DNA from: Carideicomes alvinocaridis
Lineage (GTDB): Bacteria; Pseudomonadota; Alphaproteobacteria; Rhodobacterales; Rhodobacteraceae
Length of the DNA: 64,000 nucleotides
Reading direction: 5' to 3'
Assembly: GCA_005473895.2 (NCBI GenBank)
Contig: SRJI02000016.1
Coordinates: 20,461 to 84,460 of the forward strand
In this document: piece by piece, positions 25,694 through 35,778 of the stretch
Numbering within the stretch: position 1 is the stretch's first letter
Layout of the letters: the number at the start of each line of letters is the position of its first letter
The notes under the pieces: generated by a model
What the model was told of the DNA's origin: nothing
The model's database searches: none
The model's input: only the letters and a program-made list of their open reading frames with translations
Program-made: the position numbers and the translations under genes

Positions 25694-26485
25694 ATGACAC
25701 GTATCGACCGCAAATTCGCCGCGCTGAAGGCGGAGGGGAAGAAGGCCTTCGTGGCCTATGTCATGGCCGGCGATCCGGACCCCGCCACCTCGCTCGACCT
25801 GGTGCGCCGGATGCCCGCCGCGGGCGTCGACGTGATCGAGCTGGGCCTGCCCTTCACCGATCCCATGGCCGACGGGCCGACGATCCAGCTCGCGGGGCAG
25901 CGGGCGCTGGAGCAGGGCATGACCCTGGAAAAGACGCTGCAGATGGTGCGGGACTTCCGCCAGGGCGACGACGAGACGCCCATCGTGCTCATGGGCTATT
26001 ACAACCCGATCCATTCCCGCGGCGTCGACCGCTTCCTCGCCGAGGCCTCGGAGGCCGGGATCGACGGGCTCATCGTGGTGGACCTCCCCCCCGAGGAGGA
26101 TGACGAGCTCTGCCTGCCCGCGCAGAAGGCCGGGCTCAACTTCATCCGGCTGGCCACGCCCACCACCGACGACAAGCGCCTGCCCCGGGTGCTCGAGAAT
26201 ACCAGCGGCTTCGTCTACTACGTGTCGATCACCGGCATCACCGGGGCCGCCGAGGCGCAGGCCTCGGATGTCGCCCCCGAGGTGGCGCGGATCAAGTCCG
26301 CCACCGACCTGCCCGTCGTGGTGGGCTTCGGCGTGAAGACCCCCGCAACGGCCCAGGCCATCGCGGGTGTCGCCGACGGCACCGTCGTGGGCTCCGCGAT
26401 CGTGGCCGAGATCGGCGCGGGCAAACCCGTCTCCGAGGTGCTCGAACTGATCCGCGGCCTGGCCGAGGGCGCCCACCGCGCCTGA
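25694..26485 (+). CDS. trpA: Tryptophan synthase alpha subunit
   Basis: Cleaves indole-3-glycerol phosphate to indole, which is passed to TrpB. The 263-residue TIM barrel has the catalytic Glu and Asp in [17 protein letters not shown] and the phosphate-site [22 protein letters not shown] lies 8 bases before the ATG at 25694; an in-frame ATG further upstream was rejected because that region is part of the leader. trpB and trpF are about 7 kb away on the opposite strand, so the trp genes are split. Confidence 0.96.
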   Translation: MTRIDRKFAALKAEGKKAFVAYVMAGDPDPATSLDLVRRMPAAGVDVIELGLPFTDPMADGPTIQLAGQRALEQGMTLEKTLQMVRDFRQGDDETPIVLMGYYNPIHSRGVDRFLAEASEAGIDGLIVVDLPPEEDDELCLPAQKAGLNFIRLATPTTDDKRLPRVLENTSGFVYYVSITGITGAAEAQASDVAPEVARIKSATDLPVVVGFGVKTPATAQAIAGVADGTVVGSAIVAEIGAGKPVSEVLELIRGLAEGAHRA

Positions 26486-26515
26486 GACGCCGGCCCGCGC
26501 ACCCCGGCCGAGCTC

Positions 26516-26983
26516 TCAGCCCTCGCCGGCCTCCTCGGCCAGCGCCTCGGGGCTGCGCATCAGCAGGTGCATGGCGCGGTAACTCATCACCACCTCCCCG
26601 TGCTGGTTCAGCACCTCGTAGGCGATCTCGGTCATGCCCCGCTCGGGCTTGGAGCGCGAGGGCCGCATGTCGGTGACCTGCCCGCGCACCTTCAGCCGGT
26701 CGCCCGGCCGCACCGGGCGGCGCCAGCGCAGCTCGTCGAGCCCCGGCGAGCCGGCAGAGGATTCGTTCCAGATCCCCGCATCCAGTGTCAGCCGGAAGGC
26801 CATCGCGAGGGTCTGCAGGCCGCTCGCGATCAGCCCTCCGTAATGGGTCTCGCGGGCGGCCTCCGGGTCCAGGTGGAAGGGCTGCGGGTCCCATTGCTGC
26901 GCGAAGGCGATGATCTCCTCCTCGGTGATCTCGCGTTCGTCGGTCTCGTAGCTGAACCCCACGCCCATGTCGTCGAAATACAT
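26516..26983 (-). CDS. MaoC-like (R)-hydratase / dehydratase domain protein
   Basis: Single hot-dog domain protein of 155 residues. FDDMGVGFSYETDEREITEE and AFAQQWDPQPFHLDPEAA carry the hydratase-type Asp and His of MaoC relatives, which hydrate trans-enoyl-CoA esters. The substrate is unknown. The ATG at 26983 is preceded by GGGAGG. Convergent with trpA and divergent from the LldD-like gene. Confidence 0.85.
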   Translation of the reverse strand: MYFDDMGVGFSYETDEREITEEEIIAFAQQWDPQPFHLDPEAARETHYGGLIASGLQTLAMAFRLTLDAGIWNESSAGSPGLDELRWRRPVRPGDRLKVRGQVTDMRPSRSKPERGMTEIAYEVLNQHGEVVMSYRAMHLLMRSPEALAEEAGEG

Positions 26984-27143
26984 TTCTCGGCCTCCCGTCT
27001 GTCGCCGCAAAGCCTAAGCCCACCGCGCGCGAAGCGAAACCCGGTATCGCGGCCCCGGCCCGCGTGGCCGCCATGCGGCCTTCGGCTTGCCCGCCCCGTC
27101 CCCCGGCGTTAAGCACTTCCTACTGCCGACGAGGGGAGCATCG

Positions 27144-28310
27144 ATGCCGGTCATCACCAATATCCAGGATCTCAAGCGGTCCTATCGCCGCCACACGCCC
27201 AAGATGTTCTACGATTACGTGGAATCCGGCAGCTGGACGGAACAGACCTTCCACGAGAACTCGAGCGATTATGCCGACCTGCGCCTGCGCCAGCGCGTCG
27301 CCGTGGACATGACCGGCCGCTCCACCGCCTCGGAAATGATCGGCCAGCCGGTGGCCATGCCGGTCGCGCTTGCCCCCGTGGGCCTCACCGGGATGCAGCG
27401 CGCCGATGGCGAGATCAAGGCCGCCCGCGCCGCGGAGAAGTTCGGCGTGCCCTTCACCCTGTCGACCATGTCCATCTGCTCGATCGAGGACGTGGCGCAG
27501 CACACGACCAAGCCCTTCTGGTTCCAGCTCTACACCATGAAGGACGACGATTACGTCAGCCGGCTGGTGGAGCGTGCCCGCGCCGCGAAATGCTCCGCGC
27601 TGGTGATCACGCTGGACCTGCAAATCCTCGGCCAGCGCCACAAGGACCTCAAGAACGGGCTTTCCACGCCGCCGAAACCCACGCCCCGGACGCTGATGAA
27701 CCTCGCGACCAAGTGGGGCTGGGGGCGCGAGATGCTGGGCACGAAGCGGCGCCAGTTCGGCAATATCGTCGGCCACGTGAAGGGCGTGTCGGACATGTCC
27801 AACCTCGGCGCCTGGACGGCCGAGCAGTTCGACCCTTCGCTCGACTGGGACAAGATCGCCAAGCTCAAGGAGCAATGGGGCGGCAAGGTGATCCTCAAGG
27901 GCATCCTCGACGTGGAGGATGCGAGGATGGCCGCCAAGGTCGGGGCCGACGCGATCATCGTGTCGAACCACGGCGGGCGGCAGCTCGACGGCGCGCTCAG
28001 CTCCATCCGCTCGCTCGACCCGATCCTGCAGGCGGTGGGCGATCAGGTCGAGGTGCATATCGACGGCGGCATCCGCTCGGGCCAGGACGTGCTCAAGGCG
28101 ATCGCCATGGGGGCCAAGGGCACCTATATCGGCCGCGCCTTCATCTACGGGCTGGGCGCCATGGGTGAACAGGGCGTCACCCGCGCGCTCGAGATCATCC
28201 ACCGCGAGCTCGACACGACCATGGCGCTCTGCGGGGAGCGTGACGTGAACAAGCTCGGCCGGCACAACCTGCTGATCCCCGAGGATTTCAGCGGCCGCTG
28301 GCAGGCCTGA
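27144..28310 (+). CDS. lldD: FMN-dependent alpha-hydroxy-acid oxidase / L-lactate dehydrogenase
   Basis: A 388-residue FMN enzyme that oxidises L-lactate or a related 2-hydroxy acid. The FMN and active-site parts are visible: MPVALAPVGLTGM, SMCSIEDVAQHTTKPFWFQL, LVITLDLQILGQRHKDLKNG, and ADAIIVSNHGGRQLDGA with the catalytic His. GAGGGGAG lies before the ATG at 27144. L-lactate is the commonest substrate for this subgroup, but mandelate or glycolate cannot be excluded from sequence alone. The next gene begins 9 bases after its stop. Confidence 0.85.
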   Translation: MPVITNIQDLKRSYRRHTPKMFYDYVESGSWTEQTFHENSSDYADLRLRQRVAVDMTGRSTASEMIGQPVAMPVALAPVGLTGMQRADGEIKAARAAEKFGVPFTLSTMSICSIEDVAQHTTKPFWFQLYTMKDDDYVSRLVERARAAKCSALVITLDLQILGQRHKDLKNGLSTPPKPTPRTLMNLATKWGWGREMLGTKRRQFGNIVGHVKGVSDMSNLGAWTAEQFDPSLDWDKIAKLKEQWGGKVILKGILDVEDARMAAKVGADAIIVSNHGGRQLDGALSSIRSLDPILQAVGDQVEVHIDGGIRSGQDVLKAIAMGAKGTYIGRAFIYGLGAMGEQGVTRALEIIHRELDTTMALCGERDVNKLGRHNLLIPEDFSGRWQA

Positions 28311-28319
28311 GCCGCGCCC

Positions 28320-28946
28320 ATGCTCGTCTTCCTCGACCGCAAGCTCGCCTTCCTCGCCGTGCCCAAGACCGGGACCACGGCCTGGGAGGCTGCTCTCAAC
28401 GGGCAGGCCGACATCACGCTCCGGCGGCGGCTGAAACACATGACGGCGCAGAAATTCCAGCGCCGGATGCTGCCCTTCCTGCGCGACACCTACGGGGTGG
28501 AGCCGGAGCGGCTGGCGGTCATGCGCGACCCGCTCGACCACATGAAAAGCTGGTTCCGCTACCGCCGCAAGGCCGCCCTGCGCCGTCCCGGCAACGAGAA
28601 CGACACCGGCGACCTCGATTTCGGGCAGTTCTGCCTCGACGTGATCTCGGACGATCCGCCGCCGCACGCGCGGATCGGCAGCCAGCACAACTTCCTGACT
28701 TCCGGACAGGGCGCGCTGCTGGTCGACCACCTCTTCGCCTATGACCGGCAGGCCGAGCTGCTGGAGTTCCTCGAGCGCCGCTTCGACATGGCGATCAAGG
28801 TGCCACGCAAGAATTCCTCGCCCGACGTGGACACCCGCCTGAGCCCCGAGATCGAGGCCGAGGTGCGCCGCGCCCGCGCCGCCGATTTCGACCTGTTCGA
28901 GCGGCTGACCGCGGCCGGGGGCTACCTGCACACCCCGCAGGGCTGA
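28320..28946 (+). CDS. Sulfotransferase-like P-loop protein
   Basis: A 208-residue protein with the two PAPS-binding elements of the sulfotransferase family: the 5'-phosphosulfate loop VPKTGTTAWEAALNG (about residues 13-27) and the 3'-phosphate motif MRDPLDHMKSWFRYR (about residues 64-78). It is short, and the acceptor substrate is unknown. Proteins like this are common in roseobacters and are sometimes mis-labelled gamma-glutamyl kinase. It lies directly behind the LldD-like gene and may be co-transcribed. Confidence 0.75.
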   Translation: MLVFLDRKLAFLAVPKTGTTAWEAALNGQADITLRRRLKHMTAQKFQRRMLPFLRDTYGVEPERLAVMRDPLDHMKSWFRYRRKAALRRPGNENDTGDLDFGQFCLDVISDDPPPHARIGSQHNFLTSGQGALLVDHLFAYDRQAELLEFLERRFDMAIKVPRKNSSPDVDTRLSPEIEAEVRRARAADFDLFERLTAAGGYLHTPQG

Positions 28947-28964
28947 GGGCACCCGCAGCCCTGC
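28937..28964 (+). other. Hairpin overlapping the end of the sulfotransferase-like gene
   Basis: GCAGGGCTG at 28937-28945 pairs with CAGCCCTGC at 28956-28964, a perfect nine-base stem with a 10-base loop. It includes the stop codon and has no T-run. Confidence 0.45.
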
Positions 28965-29108
28965 CGTGGCCCTGCCGCCGCCCTGTGCAAACCACGCCCC
29001 GCACGGCCCGAATCCCCCTTTTCAAGCCGGGGAAATGCGTCTAGTAGGCGGGCTTCACGCGGGGTTACAGCCTTGGAGGAACCCCGCCTCAACTGGAGAA
29101 TATGAGAC

Positions 29109-29777
29109 ATGGCTGGAGAAATTCCTGATCTGATCGTCTCGGAACGCACGGGGACAGGCAAGGGCGCCGCTCGTCAGGCCCGCCGCGAGGGCATGGTTCC
29201 GGGTATCGTTTTCGGTGGCGAGGCAGACCCGCTTCCCATTCAGATCCCGTTCAACGAACTGCTGAAACGGCTCAAGGCCGGGCGGTTCAAGTCGACGCTC
29301 TTCAACCTCAAGGTCGAAGGCCACGACGATGTGCGGGTCATCTGCCGCGACGTGCAGCGTGACGTGGTCAAGGACCTTCCGACCCACTTCGACCTGCTGC
29401 GCCTGCGCCGCTCGACCAAGATCAACCTCTTCATCCCCGTCGAATTCGTCGGCGAGGAAGAGGCTCCCGGCCTGAAGAACGGCGGCGTGCTGACCACGGT
29501 CCGCCCCGAGGTCGAACTGGTCTGCACCGCCAGCGACATCCCGGAAAAGATCACCGTGGACCTGTCGGGCATGGAAATCGGCGACACCGCCACCATTTCC
29601 GGCGTGACCCTGCCCGCCGGCACCAAGCCGACCATCGACCGCGACTTCGTGATCGCCAACATCTCGGCCCCCTCGGGTCTCGCCTCGCAGAAGGACGACG
29701 ACGAGGAAGAGCCGGATGCAGACGAGGTCCCGGCGACCGAGCAGGAAGACAACGCCCAGGAGGGTGGCGAGGAATAA
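29109..29777 (+). CDS. rplY: 50S ribosomal protein L25 (long Ctc form)
   Basis: Binds 5S rRNA in the large subunit. The 222-residue protein has the L25 domain at the N-terminus ([20 protein letters not shown] and [20 protein letters not shown]) and the Ctc-type beta domain (about residues 100-190). It ends in an acidic tail rich in Asp and Glu (about residues 196-222). GGAGAATATGAGAC precedes the ATG. A Rho-independent terminator follows the stop, and pth comes next, the usual rplY-pth order. Confidence 0.96.
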   Translation: MAGEIPDLIVSERTGTGKGAARQARREGMVPGIVFGGEADPLPIQIPFNELLKRLKAGRFKSTLFNLKVEGHDDVRVICRDVQRDVVKDLPTHFDLLRLRRSTKINLFIPVEFVGEEEAPGLKNGGVLTTVRPEVELVCTASDIPEKITVDLSGMEIGDTATISGVTLPAGTKPTIDRDFVIANISAPSGLASQKDDDEEEPDADEVPATEQEDNAQEGGEE

Positions 29778-29803
29778 GCCTCCCTTCCAGCGCGACGATT
29801 TCG

Positions 29804-29836
29804 ATACGGGGCCCGCTGTGGCCCCGTATTTCGTTT
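29804..29836 (+). terminator. Rho-independent terminator of rplY
   Basis: ATACGGGGCC at 29804-29813 pairs perfectly with GGCCCCGTAT at 29820-29829 around a six-base loop, followed by TTCGTTT. It lies 27 bases after the rplY stop. Confidence 0.9.
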
Positions 29837-29908
29837 GGAGATTTCGTTTCCGCCGCCCCCTTGCTAGATTGCGCCCGCATTGCGCCCCAGCGGCAGAAGG
29901 AGCCTTTG

Positions 29909-30607
29909 ATGCAGCTATTCGTGGGTCTCGGAAATCCGGGCGGCAAATATGCCCGCAACCGGCACAATATCGGCTTCATGGCCCTCGACCGGATCGCCGA
30001 GGATCACGGCTTCGGCCCGTGGAAATCCCGCTTTCAGGCCGAGATGACCGAGGGCCGGCTGGGCGGGGAAAAGGTGCTGCTGCTCAAGCCGATGACCTAC
30101 ATGAACCTCTCCGGCCAGTCCGTGGGCGAGGCGATGCGTTTCTACAAGCTCGAGCCCGGCGACGTGACCGTCTTCCATGACGAGCTGGACCTCGCGCCGG
30201 GGCGGCTCAAGGTCAAGACGGGCGGGGGCCATGCCGGCCATAACGGCCTGCGCTCGATCCACCAGCATATCGGCGAAGCCTACGACCGTGTCCGGCTCGG
30301 CATCGGGCATCCCGGCCGGAAAGAGCTCGTCTCGGCCTATGTGCTGCACGATTTCGCCAAGGCCGACGAGGAATGGCTCGACGACCTGATGCGCGGCATA
30401 TCCGACGGGGCCCCGGCCCTGGCCGACGGCGATGCCGGCCGCTTCATGAATGCCGTGGCGCTGCGGATGAAGCCCCCGCAGGACACGAAGAAACCCCGCC
30501 AAGGGACTGACAAGCCGAAGGAAAAGGCGTCTGAGCCCAAGGCGGACCCTACCCCCGAGCCGGACACCCGCACCCCGCTCCAGAAACTCGCGGACAGGTT
30601 CAAGTGA
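29909..30607 (+). CDS. pth: Peptidyl-tRNA hydrolase
   Basis: Recycles tRNA from dropped peptidyl-tRNA. The 232-residue protein carries [20 protein letters not shown] with the catalytic His, [20 protein letters not shown], and [20 protein letters not shown] with the Asp. After about residue 190 there is a Lys/Pro-rich tail ([20 protein letters not shown]) beyond the usual length, as seen in many alphaproteobacteria. The ATG at 29909 follows AGAAGGAG. Confidence 0.96.
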   Translation: MQLFVGLGNPGGKYARNRHNIGFMALDRIAEDHGFGPWKSRFQAEMTEGRLGGEKVLLLKPMTYMNLSGQSVGEAMRFYKLEPGDVTVFHDELDLAPGRLKVKTGGGHAGHNGLRSIHQHIGEAYDRVRLGIGHPGRKELVSAYVLHDFAKADEEWLDDLMRGISDGAPALADGDAGRFMNAVALRMKPPQDTKKPRQGTDKPKEKASEPKADPTPEPDTRTPLQKLADRFK

Positions 30608-30693
30608 CGCGCTCGTGAGCGGCACCGCGCCGCCGGAATGTTGGCCCCGGGCCCTCCTCGTACTACACTTCCGCGAAAGCCGGAGGACAGACG

Positions 30694-31083
30694 ATGGAAA
30701 AGGATCCCGAAGTCAACGTGCTGGGCGGGGCTCTGCACCCCTGTTCGATGGACCCGGTCACGGGCTTCTACCGCGACGGTCACTGCAACACCTGTACCGC
30801 CGATACCGGCAGCCACACGGTCTGCGCCGTGATGACCGAGGAATTCCTCGCCTATTCCAAGTATGTCGGCAACGACCTCTCGACCCCCCGACCGGAATTC
30901 CGGTTCCGCGGTCTGCGGGCGGGCGATCACTGGTGCCTCTGCGCCAGCCGCTTCATGCAGGCCCATGACGAAGGGTGCGCGCCCCAGGTCGACCTGAACG
31001 CCACCCATGCCCGCGCCCTCGACATGGTGCCGCTCGAGGTGCTGGAAGAGCACGCCATCGGCTCGCTCCCCGGCAAGGGCTGA
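30694..31083 (+). CDS. DUF2237 family protein
   Basis: Short conserved protein of 129 residues with VNVLGGALHPCSMDPVTGFY, DGHCNTCTADTGSHTVCAVM and GDHWCLCASRFMQAHDEGCA. Repeated cysteines and a closing APQVDLNATHARALDMVPL are the hallmarks of DUF2237. The conserved Cys suggest metal or redox binding, but no function is known. It lies 86 bases after pth. Confidence 0.85.
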   Translation: MEKDPEVNVLGGALHPCSMDPVTGFYRDGHCNTCTADTGSHTVCAVMTEEFLAYSKYVGNDLSTPRPEFRFRGLRAGDHWCLCASRFMQAHDEGCAPQVDLNATHARALDMVPLEVLEEHAIGSLPGKG

Positions 31084-31188
31084 GCCCCTGCGCAAGCGCT
31101 CCGACAACCTCACGCAAAACTCTTCTTCAGCCCCTGTCTGGCGTCGCGGATCGCTCTATCTCTGCGGGGAACCAGGAGACCCCGATAC

Positions 31189-32331
31189 ATGACAGACGCC
31201 CCTGACCGGCAGAGCCAAGCCCTAAGCCAGGCTCCGCGGCCCAAGACCTCGCCCAACTGGGCGCAAGTGGGCGTATTCCTTTTGCTCCTGGTCGGCGCGA
31301 TGGCCTATGCCCGCGCCTTCCTGATGCCGGTGGTGCTGGCGCTGCTGCTGCAACTGGTCTTCAGCCCCGTGCGCCGGCAGCTCGAGAGGATGGGCCTGTC
31401 CACCGGGGCGGCGGCGACGGCGATCTTCGGCCTGCTCATTGCGGGCCTCGTCGCCGGCGCGCTGAGCCTCGCCGTGCCCGCAAGCTCCTGGGTGGGCCGC
31501 GCCCCGCAGATCGGCCGCGAGCTGCAGGAGAAATTCGAGGATCTGCGCGGCGCCACGGAAAGCATGCGCGAGGCGGCCGAGCAGATCGACGAAATCGCCG
31601 ACGGCGAGGAAAAGCCCGGGGTGCAGAAGGTCAAGCTTTCGCAGGACGGCAACACCCTGTCGATCGCCATGTCCCTGCCAGCGATCCTGGCGCAGGTGAT
31701 GTTCACCCTGGTGCTGCTGCTCTTCCTGTTGGCCTCGGGCGACATGTTCTACGAGAAGATCGTGCATGTCATGCCCAAGTTCCGTGACAAGCGGCGCGCG
31801 ATCCGCATCGCCTACGACATCGAGCGCAAGCTCTCGCGCTACCTCTTCAGCATCACCGTGATCAACGCGTGCCTCGGCGTCTGCGTGGGCGTGGCGCTCT
31901 GGTGGTTCGGCTTCCCGAGCCCGGCGCTCTTCGGTGTTCTGGCCTTCCTTCTGAACTTCATCCCCTACCTGGGCGCGGTCCTCGGCATGGGCGCCGCCTT
32001 TGCCGTCGGGGCCGTCTCGTTCGAGACGCTGGGCCAGACGCTGGCCGGCGTCTCCGCCTATTTCGTGCTGACCACGCTCGAAGGCCAGTTCGTGACCCCC
32101 TATGTCGTCGGCCGCTCGCTGCGGCTGAATACCGTGGTGGTCTTCCTGTCGGTGACGCTCTTCGCCTGGCTCTGGTCGGTGGTGGGGATGCTGGTGGCCA
32201 CGCCGCTGCTGGTGGCCACGCGGACCTTCTGCGAGCACATTCCGGCGCTGGAAAAACTGGGCCACTTCCTGTCCGCCCGCGGCGACGAACACGAGGACCA
32301 GGAGGAGCATCCCCCGCAGAATGGCACCTGA
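31189..32331 (+). CDS. AI-2E family transporter (TqsA/PerM-like)
   Basis: Inner-membrane protein of 380 residues with about eight hydrophobic segments. The N-terminal pair lies at about residues 20-60 (WAQVGVFLLLLVGAMAYARA), and the conserved block FLLNFIPYLGAVLGMGAAFA plus LEGQFVTPYVVGRSLRLNTV is typical of the family. Some members export autoinducer-2 or act as Na+/H+ antiporters, so the substrate cannot be given here. It is convergent with trpB, whose stop lies 28 bases away. Confidence 0.85.
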   Translation: MTDAPDRQSQALSQAPRPKTSPNWAQVGVFLLLLVGAMAYARAFLMPVVLALLLQLVFSPVRRQLERMGLSTGAAATAIFGLLIAGLVAGALSLAVPASSWVGRAPQIGRELQEKFEDLRGATESMREAAEQIDEIADGEEKPGVQKVKLSQDGNTLSIAMSLPAILAQVMFTLVLLLFLLASGDMFYEKIVHVMPKFRDKRRAIRIAYDIERKLSRYLFSITVINACLGVCVGVALWWFGFPSPALFGVLAFLLNFIPYLGAVLGMGAAFAVGAVSFETLGQTLAGVSAYFVLTTLEGQFVTPYVVGRSLRLNTVVVFLSVTLFAWLWSVVGMLVATPLLVATRTFCEHIPALEKLGHFLSARGDEHEDQEEHPPQNGT

Positions 32332-32358
32332 CCGCGGCCGGGCACCACCCTGCGGGGC

Positions 32359-33582
32359 TTATTCCATGTCGAAGCCGAGATGCTTGGCGACGGTAAAGAT
32401 GTCCTTGTCGCCACGCCCGCACATGTTCATGCAGATCAGGTGATCCCTGGGCAGGTCCGGCGCGATCTTCATCACGTGGGCCAGCGCATGGGACGGCTCC
32501 AGCGCCGGGATGATGCCCTCCTGCTCGCAGCAGAGGGTGAAGGCCTCCAGCGCCTCCTTGTCGGTAATGGAGACGTATTCCGCCCGCCCGATATCGTGCA
32601 GCCAGGCATGTTCCGGCCCGATCCCCGGATAGTCGAGCCCCGCGGAGATCGAGAAGCCTTCGAGGATCTGCCCGTCATCGTCCTGCAGCAGGTAGGTCCG
32701 GTTGCCGTGCAGCACGCCGGGCCGCCCCCCGGTGAGCGAGGCGCAATGCTCCATCTTCTCGTTCACGCCCTTGCCCCCGGCCTCCACGCCGATGATGCGC
32801 ACCGACTTGTCGTCGAGGAAGGGATAGAACAGCCCCATGGCGTTGGACCCGCCGCCGATGGCCGCGATGATCGTGTCCGGCAGGCGCCCCTCGGCCTCCT
32901 GCATCTGGCGCTTGGCTTCCTGCCCGATGATGGCCTGGAAGTCGCGCACCATGGCCGGATAGGGATGCGGCCCCGCCACCGTCCCGATGCAGTAGAACGT
33001 GTCGCGCACATTGGTCACCCAGTCGCGCAGCGCGTCGTTCATCGCGTCCTTGAGCGTGCCGCGGCCGCTCGTCACCGGGATCACCTCGGCCCCCAGCAGG
33101 CGCATGCGGAAGACGTTGGGCTTCTGTCGCTCCACGTCATGCGCGCCCATGTAGACCACGCATTTCAGCCCGAACTTGGCACAGACCGTGGCCGTCGCCA
33201 CACCGTGCTGCCCTGCCCCCGTCTCGGCGATGATGCGGGTCTTGCCCATGCGGCGCGCCAGGATGATCTGGCCCAGCACGTTGTTGATCTTGTGCGCGCC
33301 GGTATGGTTCAGCTCGTCCCGCTTGAGATAGATCTTCGCCCCGCCCAGGTGCTCCGTCAGCCGCTCCGCGAAATAGAGCGGCGAGGGCCGGCCGACGTAA
33401 TGGGTCCAGAGATCGTCCATCTCGGCCCAGAAATCCTTGTCGGTCTTGGCGCGCTCGTACTGCTCCTCCAGCTCGAGGATCAGCGGCATCAGCGTCTCGG
33501 ACACGAAGCGGCCGCCGAAGATGCCGAAACGGCCCTTCTCGTCCGGGCCGTTCATGAAGGAATTGACGTGTTCGTTGGGCAT
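32359..33582 (-). CDS. trpB: Tryptophan synthase beta subunit
   Basis: Condenses indole with serine using PLP. The 407-residue protein has the PLP lysine in [17 protein letters not shown] and the phosphate-binding loop [37 protein letters not shown] is another family block. It follows a GNAT gene and trpF on the minus strand. The ATG at 33582 lies after CGGAGGTGTCGCA, a good ribosome site. Confidence 0.97.
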   Translation of the reverse strand: MPNEHVNSFMNGPDEKGRFGIFGGRFVSETLMPLILELEEQYERAKTDKDFWAEMDDLWTHYVGRPSPLYFAERLTEHLGGAKIYLKRDELNHTGAHKINNVLGQIILARRMGKTRIIAETGAGQHGVATATVCAKFGLKCVVYMGAHDVERQKPNVFRMRLLGAEVIPVTSGRGTLKDAMNDALRDWVTNVRDTFYCIGTVAGPHPYPAMVRDFQAIIGQEAKRQMQEAEGRLPDTIIAAIGGGSNAMGLFYPFLDDKSVRIIGVEAGGKGVNEKMEHCASLTGGRPGVLHGNRTYLLQDDDGQILEGFSISAGLDYPGIGPEHAWLHDIGRAEYVSITDKEALEAFTLCCEQEGIIPALEPSHALAHVMKIAPDLPRDHLICMNMCGRGDKDIFTVAKHLGFDME

Positions 33583-33596
33583 TGCGACACCTCCGG

Positions 33597-34049
33597 TCAG
33601 TCGAGGTAGCGTTTAAAGCCCGTATGCGACGGGGTAAAGCCGATGCTTTCATAGAAGTGCCGGCTCTCGGTCCGCTGCGCGTTCATGGTCAGCTGGATCA
33701 GCCGGCAACCGGCCTCCCGCGCCCGCGCCTCGGCATCCTCGAACATCCGCCGCCCCAGCCCCTGCCCACGATGGGTGGAGGCGATGCGCACGCCCTCCAC
33801 CTGCGCCCGCCGCGCGGCGGAAAGCGACAGGCCGGAGATGAAGGTGATCTGGTAGGTCGCCGCCACCTCGCCCCCGGGTGTCACACCCACGATCAGCCGG
33901 TTGTTGCCCTCGGCCGTCATCGCGTCGAAGGCCGCTAGGTACGGCGCCATCTCCGTGCCTTCGCGGGTCGCACCCAGCATGTCGTCGGCCAGCAGGGCGA
34001 CCACACTGGCCACCTCCTCGCGCCGCGCCTCGCGGAACGTCAGCGTCAT
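33597..34049 (-). CDS. GNAT family N-acetyltransferase
   Basis: A 150-residue acetyltransferase. The acetyl-CoA motif A is [20 protein letters not shown], followed by [20 protein letters not shown], typical of the GNAT C-terminal part. The substrate is unknown. The ATG at 34049 overlaps the trpF stop (34046-34048) and it ends 14 bases before trpB, so it is inserted in the trpF-trpB operon. Confidence 0.88.
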   Translation of the reverse strand: MTLTFREARREEVASVVALLADDMLGATREGTEMAPYLAAFDAMTAEGNNRLIVGVTPGGEVAATYQITFISGLSLSAARRAQVEGVRIASTHRGQGLGRRMFEDAEARAREAGCRLIQLTMNAQRTESRHFYESIGFTPSHTGFKRYLD

Positions 34050-34684
34050 CGGGTTGCGGCGAGAAAGGCGCGGATCAGCCCCTCGTCCTTCTCCCCGGGC
34101 GCGTTCTCCACCCCGGACGAGACGTCGACCTGCCGCGTCCCCGTCAGGCGGATCGCCTCGGCGACGTTGCCCGGGGTCAGACCGCCGGCCAGCATCCACG
34201 GCGTCGACCATTGCCGCTCCGCGATGAGCCGCCAGTCGAAGGCCAGCCCGTTGCCCCCGGGCAGGTCCGCCCCTTCCGGCGCCTTCGCATCGACGAGGAT
34301 CTGGTCGGCCACGCCCTCGTATTCCGCGATCCGGTCGAGGTCTTCGGCAACCGACAGGCCCACCGCCTTCATCACCGGCAGGCCCAAGCGCGCCTTGATC
34401 TCGGCCACCCGCTCGGGGCTTTCCCGCCCGTGCAGCTGGATCATGTCGAGCGGCACGCCGGCAGTGATCTCGTCAAGCGCGTCGTTCTCCGGGTCGACCA
34501 CCAGCGCGACCTTGGCCATCCCCACCGGGGCGGCCAGGGCGAGGTGACGCGCCTCGCGGATGCTCACGGCACGGGGGGATTTCGGGAAGAAGACGAAGCC
34601 GCAATAGCTCGCCCCGGCGGCCGCAGCGGCCGAGACGTGCCGCGGTTCGCGCAGCCCGCAGATCTTGACCCTGACGCTTGGCAT
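34046..34684 (-). CDS. trpF: Phosphoribosylanthranilate isomerase
   Basis: Third step of tryptophan synthesis. The 212-residue TIM barrel starts with [13 protein letters not shown], holding the general-base Cys. It contains [20 protein letters not shown] and the phosphate-binding end ASSGVEN-like [15 protein letters not shown]. It is transcribed towards trpB with a GNAT gene in between. Confidence 0.95.
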   Translation of the reverse strand: MPSVRVKICGLREPRHVSAAAAAGASYCGFVFFPKSPRAVSIREARHLALAAPVGMAKVALVVDPENDALDEITAGVPLDMIQLHGRESPERVAEIKARLGLPVMKAVGLSVAEDLDRIAEYEGVADQILVDAKAPEGADLPGGNGLAFDWRLIAERQWSTPWMLAGGLTPGNVAEAIRLTGTRQVDVSSGVENAPGEKDEGLIRAFLAATR

Positions 34685-34689
34685 GAGGC

Positions 34690-35043
34690 TCAGGCCGCCG
34701 GTTCGTCGAGGATGGCCAGCACCTCGTCTTCGCCCTTGTGCTTCTCGCCGCGCAGCTTCTTCACTTCGCGCTGGAGCCGATGGACCTCACGGGCCCGCGC
34801 CCGGGCATCGGCCCGATGCTTGTGCTCGCGCAGCCATTCCCAGATGAAGCCGATCAGCAGCCCGGCCACCACGCCGCCGAAGATCACGACGAAAAGCGGC
34901 AAGGTGATCTCACGGTCGATGCCGAACAGCTCACCCAGCTCCTGTGGCATGAGCCGCAGGGTGACGGGGCCACGATTGGCAAGTCCCACGGTGATCAGCA
35001 GGACGCCGACAACGGCCCAGAAGCCGTAGCGGATATAACGCAT
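34690..35043 (-). CDS. LapA-domain membrane protein
   Basis: A 117-residue protein with two membrane segments (about residues 5-22 and 48-68; [20 protein letters not shown] and [20 protein letters not shown]) and a cytoplasmic helical tail rich in Arg and Lys, the layout of LapA/YciS proteins that help lipopolysaccharide assembly control in other bacteria. It lies 4 bases after the ihfB stop, before trpF. This ihfB-lapA order is common. Confidence 0.85.
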   Translation of the reverse strand: MRYIRYGFWAVVGVLLITVGLANRGPVTLRLMPQELGELFGIDREITLPLFVVIFGGVVAGLLIGFIWEWLREHKHRADARARAREVHRLQREVKKLRGEKHKGEDEVLAILDEPAA

Positions 35044-35047
35044 GTAC

Positions 35048-35329
35048 TTACTTTCCGTTCAGGCGATCGCGCAGCAGCTTGCCGGTCTTGAAGAAAGGAA
35101 CGTGCTTTTCCTCGACATGCACCGACTCGCCGGTACGCGGGTTGCGGCCGATCCTTGCATCCCGCTTCTTCACGGAAAAGGCGCCGAAACCGCGCAGCTC
35201 GACCCGGTCGCCCCGGGCCATGGCAGAGGTGATCTCGTCGAAGATCGTGTTCACGATCCGCTCCACGTCGCGCTGGTAGAGATGCGGATTCTCATCCGCG
35301 ATAATCTGTATCAACTCGGACCGGATCAT
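35048..35329 (-). CDS. ihfB: Integration host factor, beta subunit
   Basis: DNA-bending nucleoid protein, 93 residues. [20 protein letters not shown] opens the helical body. [20 protein letters not shown] and the DNA-intercalating arm [20 protein letters not shown] are the HU/IHF signatures. A longer in-frame start upstream was rejected because GGGGGAG precedes the ATG at 35329 and the family length fits. IHF binding may affect GTA and many promoters. Confidence 0.95.
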   Translation of the reverse strand: MIRSELIQIIADENPHLYQRDVERIVNTIFDEITSAMARGDRVELRGFGAFSVKKRDARIGRNPRTGESVHVEEKHVPFFKTGKLLRDRLNGK

Positions 35330-35718
35330 CTCGTCCACTCCCCCCGGGCTTTTCTGGCGCAGCTCTTCTAACTCTCGGACTATATGCAGATTTATCGAAA
35401 ACGGAAACACTTAGCCGATGCGCGGGCCGGGTTTTGCAGCCGTATTTCCGGGCTCCGCTCTCTTTTTTCTCGCGATCCCGTGATGTTGAGGCCCACCGCC
35501 CGGAGCGGGCACGACCGCAAAAGCAGTTGATTCGCGCCACGGAATTCAACCTTGCGTGGCTCTCAGACCGCCTTCGTCTTCCCGCCCTGGACTGCAGCCG
35601 CCGCGGCAGTCGCCTCCCCTCGCACCTCCTCGCGCCATCCGCGCCGTCCGGAGCCCCTCTCCGAATCGCGCCCGGCCTGCCCACCGGCCATTCACGCCTG
35701 AAAGCCTCGCCCCCACGC
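35330..35718 (-). other. ihfB leader and promoter region
   Basis: About 390 bases between ihfB and the rpsA terminator hold no credible gene on either strand. The AT-rich patch at about 35380-35420 is the likely promoter area of ihfB: a -10-like TATAGT (on the minus strand) at 35379-35384 with TTTCCG-type sequence about 17-18 bases before it. The rest is GC-rich filler in which I see nothing specific. Confidence 0.5.
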
Positions 35719-35749
35719 AAAACGGCCCCGCCTTTGCAGACGGGGCCGT
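35719..35749 (-). terminator. Rho-independent terminator of rpsA
   Basis: On the minus strand ACGGCCCCG pairs with CGGGGCCGT around a 10-base loop and is followed by TTTT. It lies about 30 bases after the rpsA stop and separates rpsA from ihfB. Confidence 0.9.
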
Positions 35750-35778
35750 CGATATTCTCTGGCGTGTAACCGCCGGGC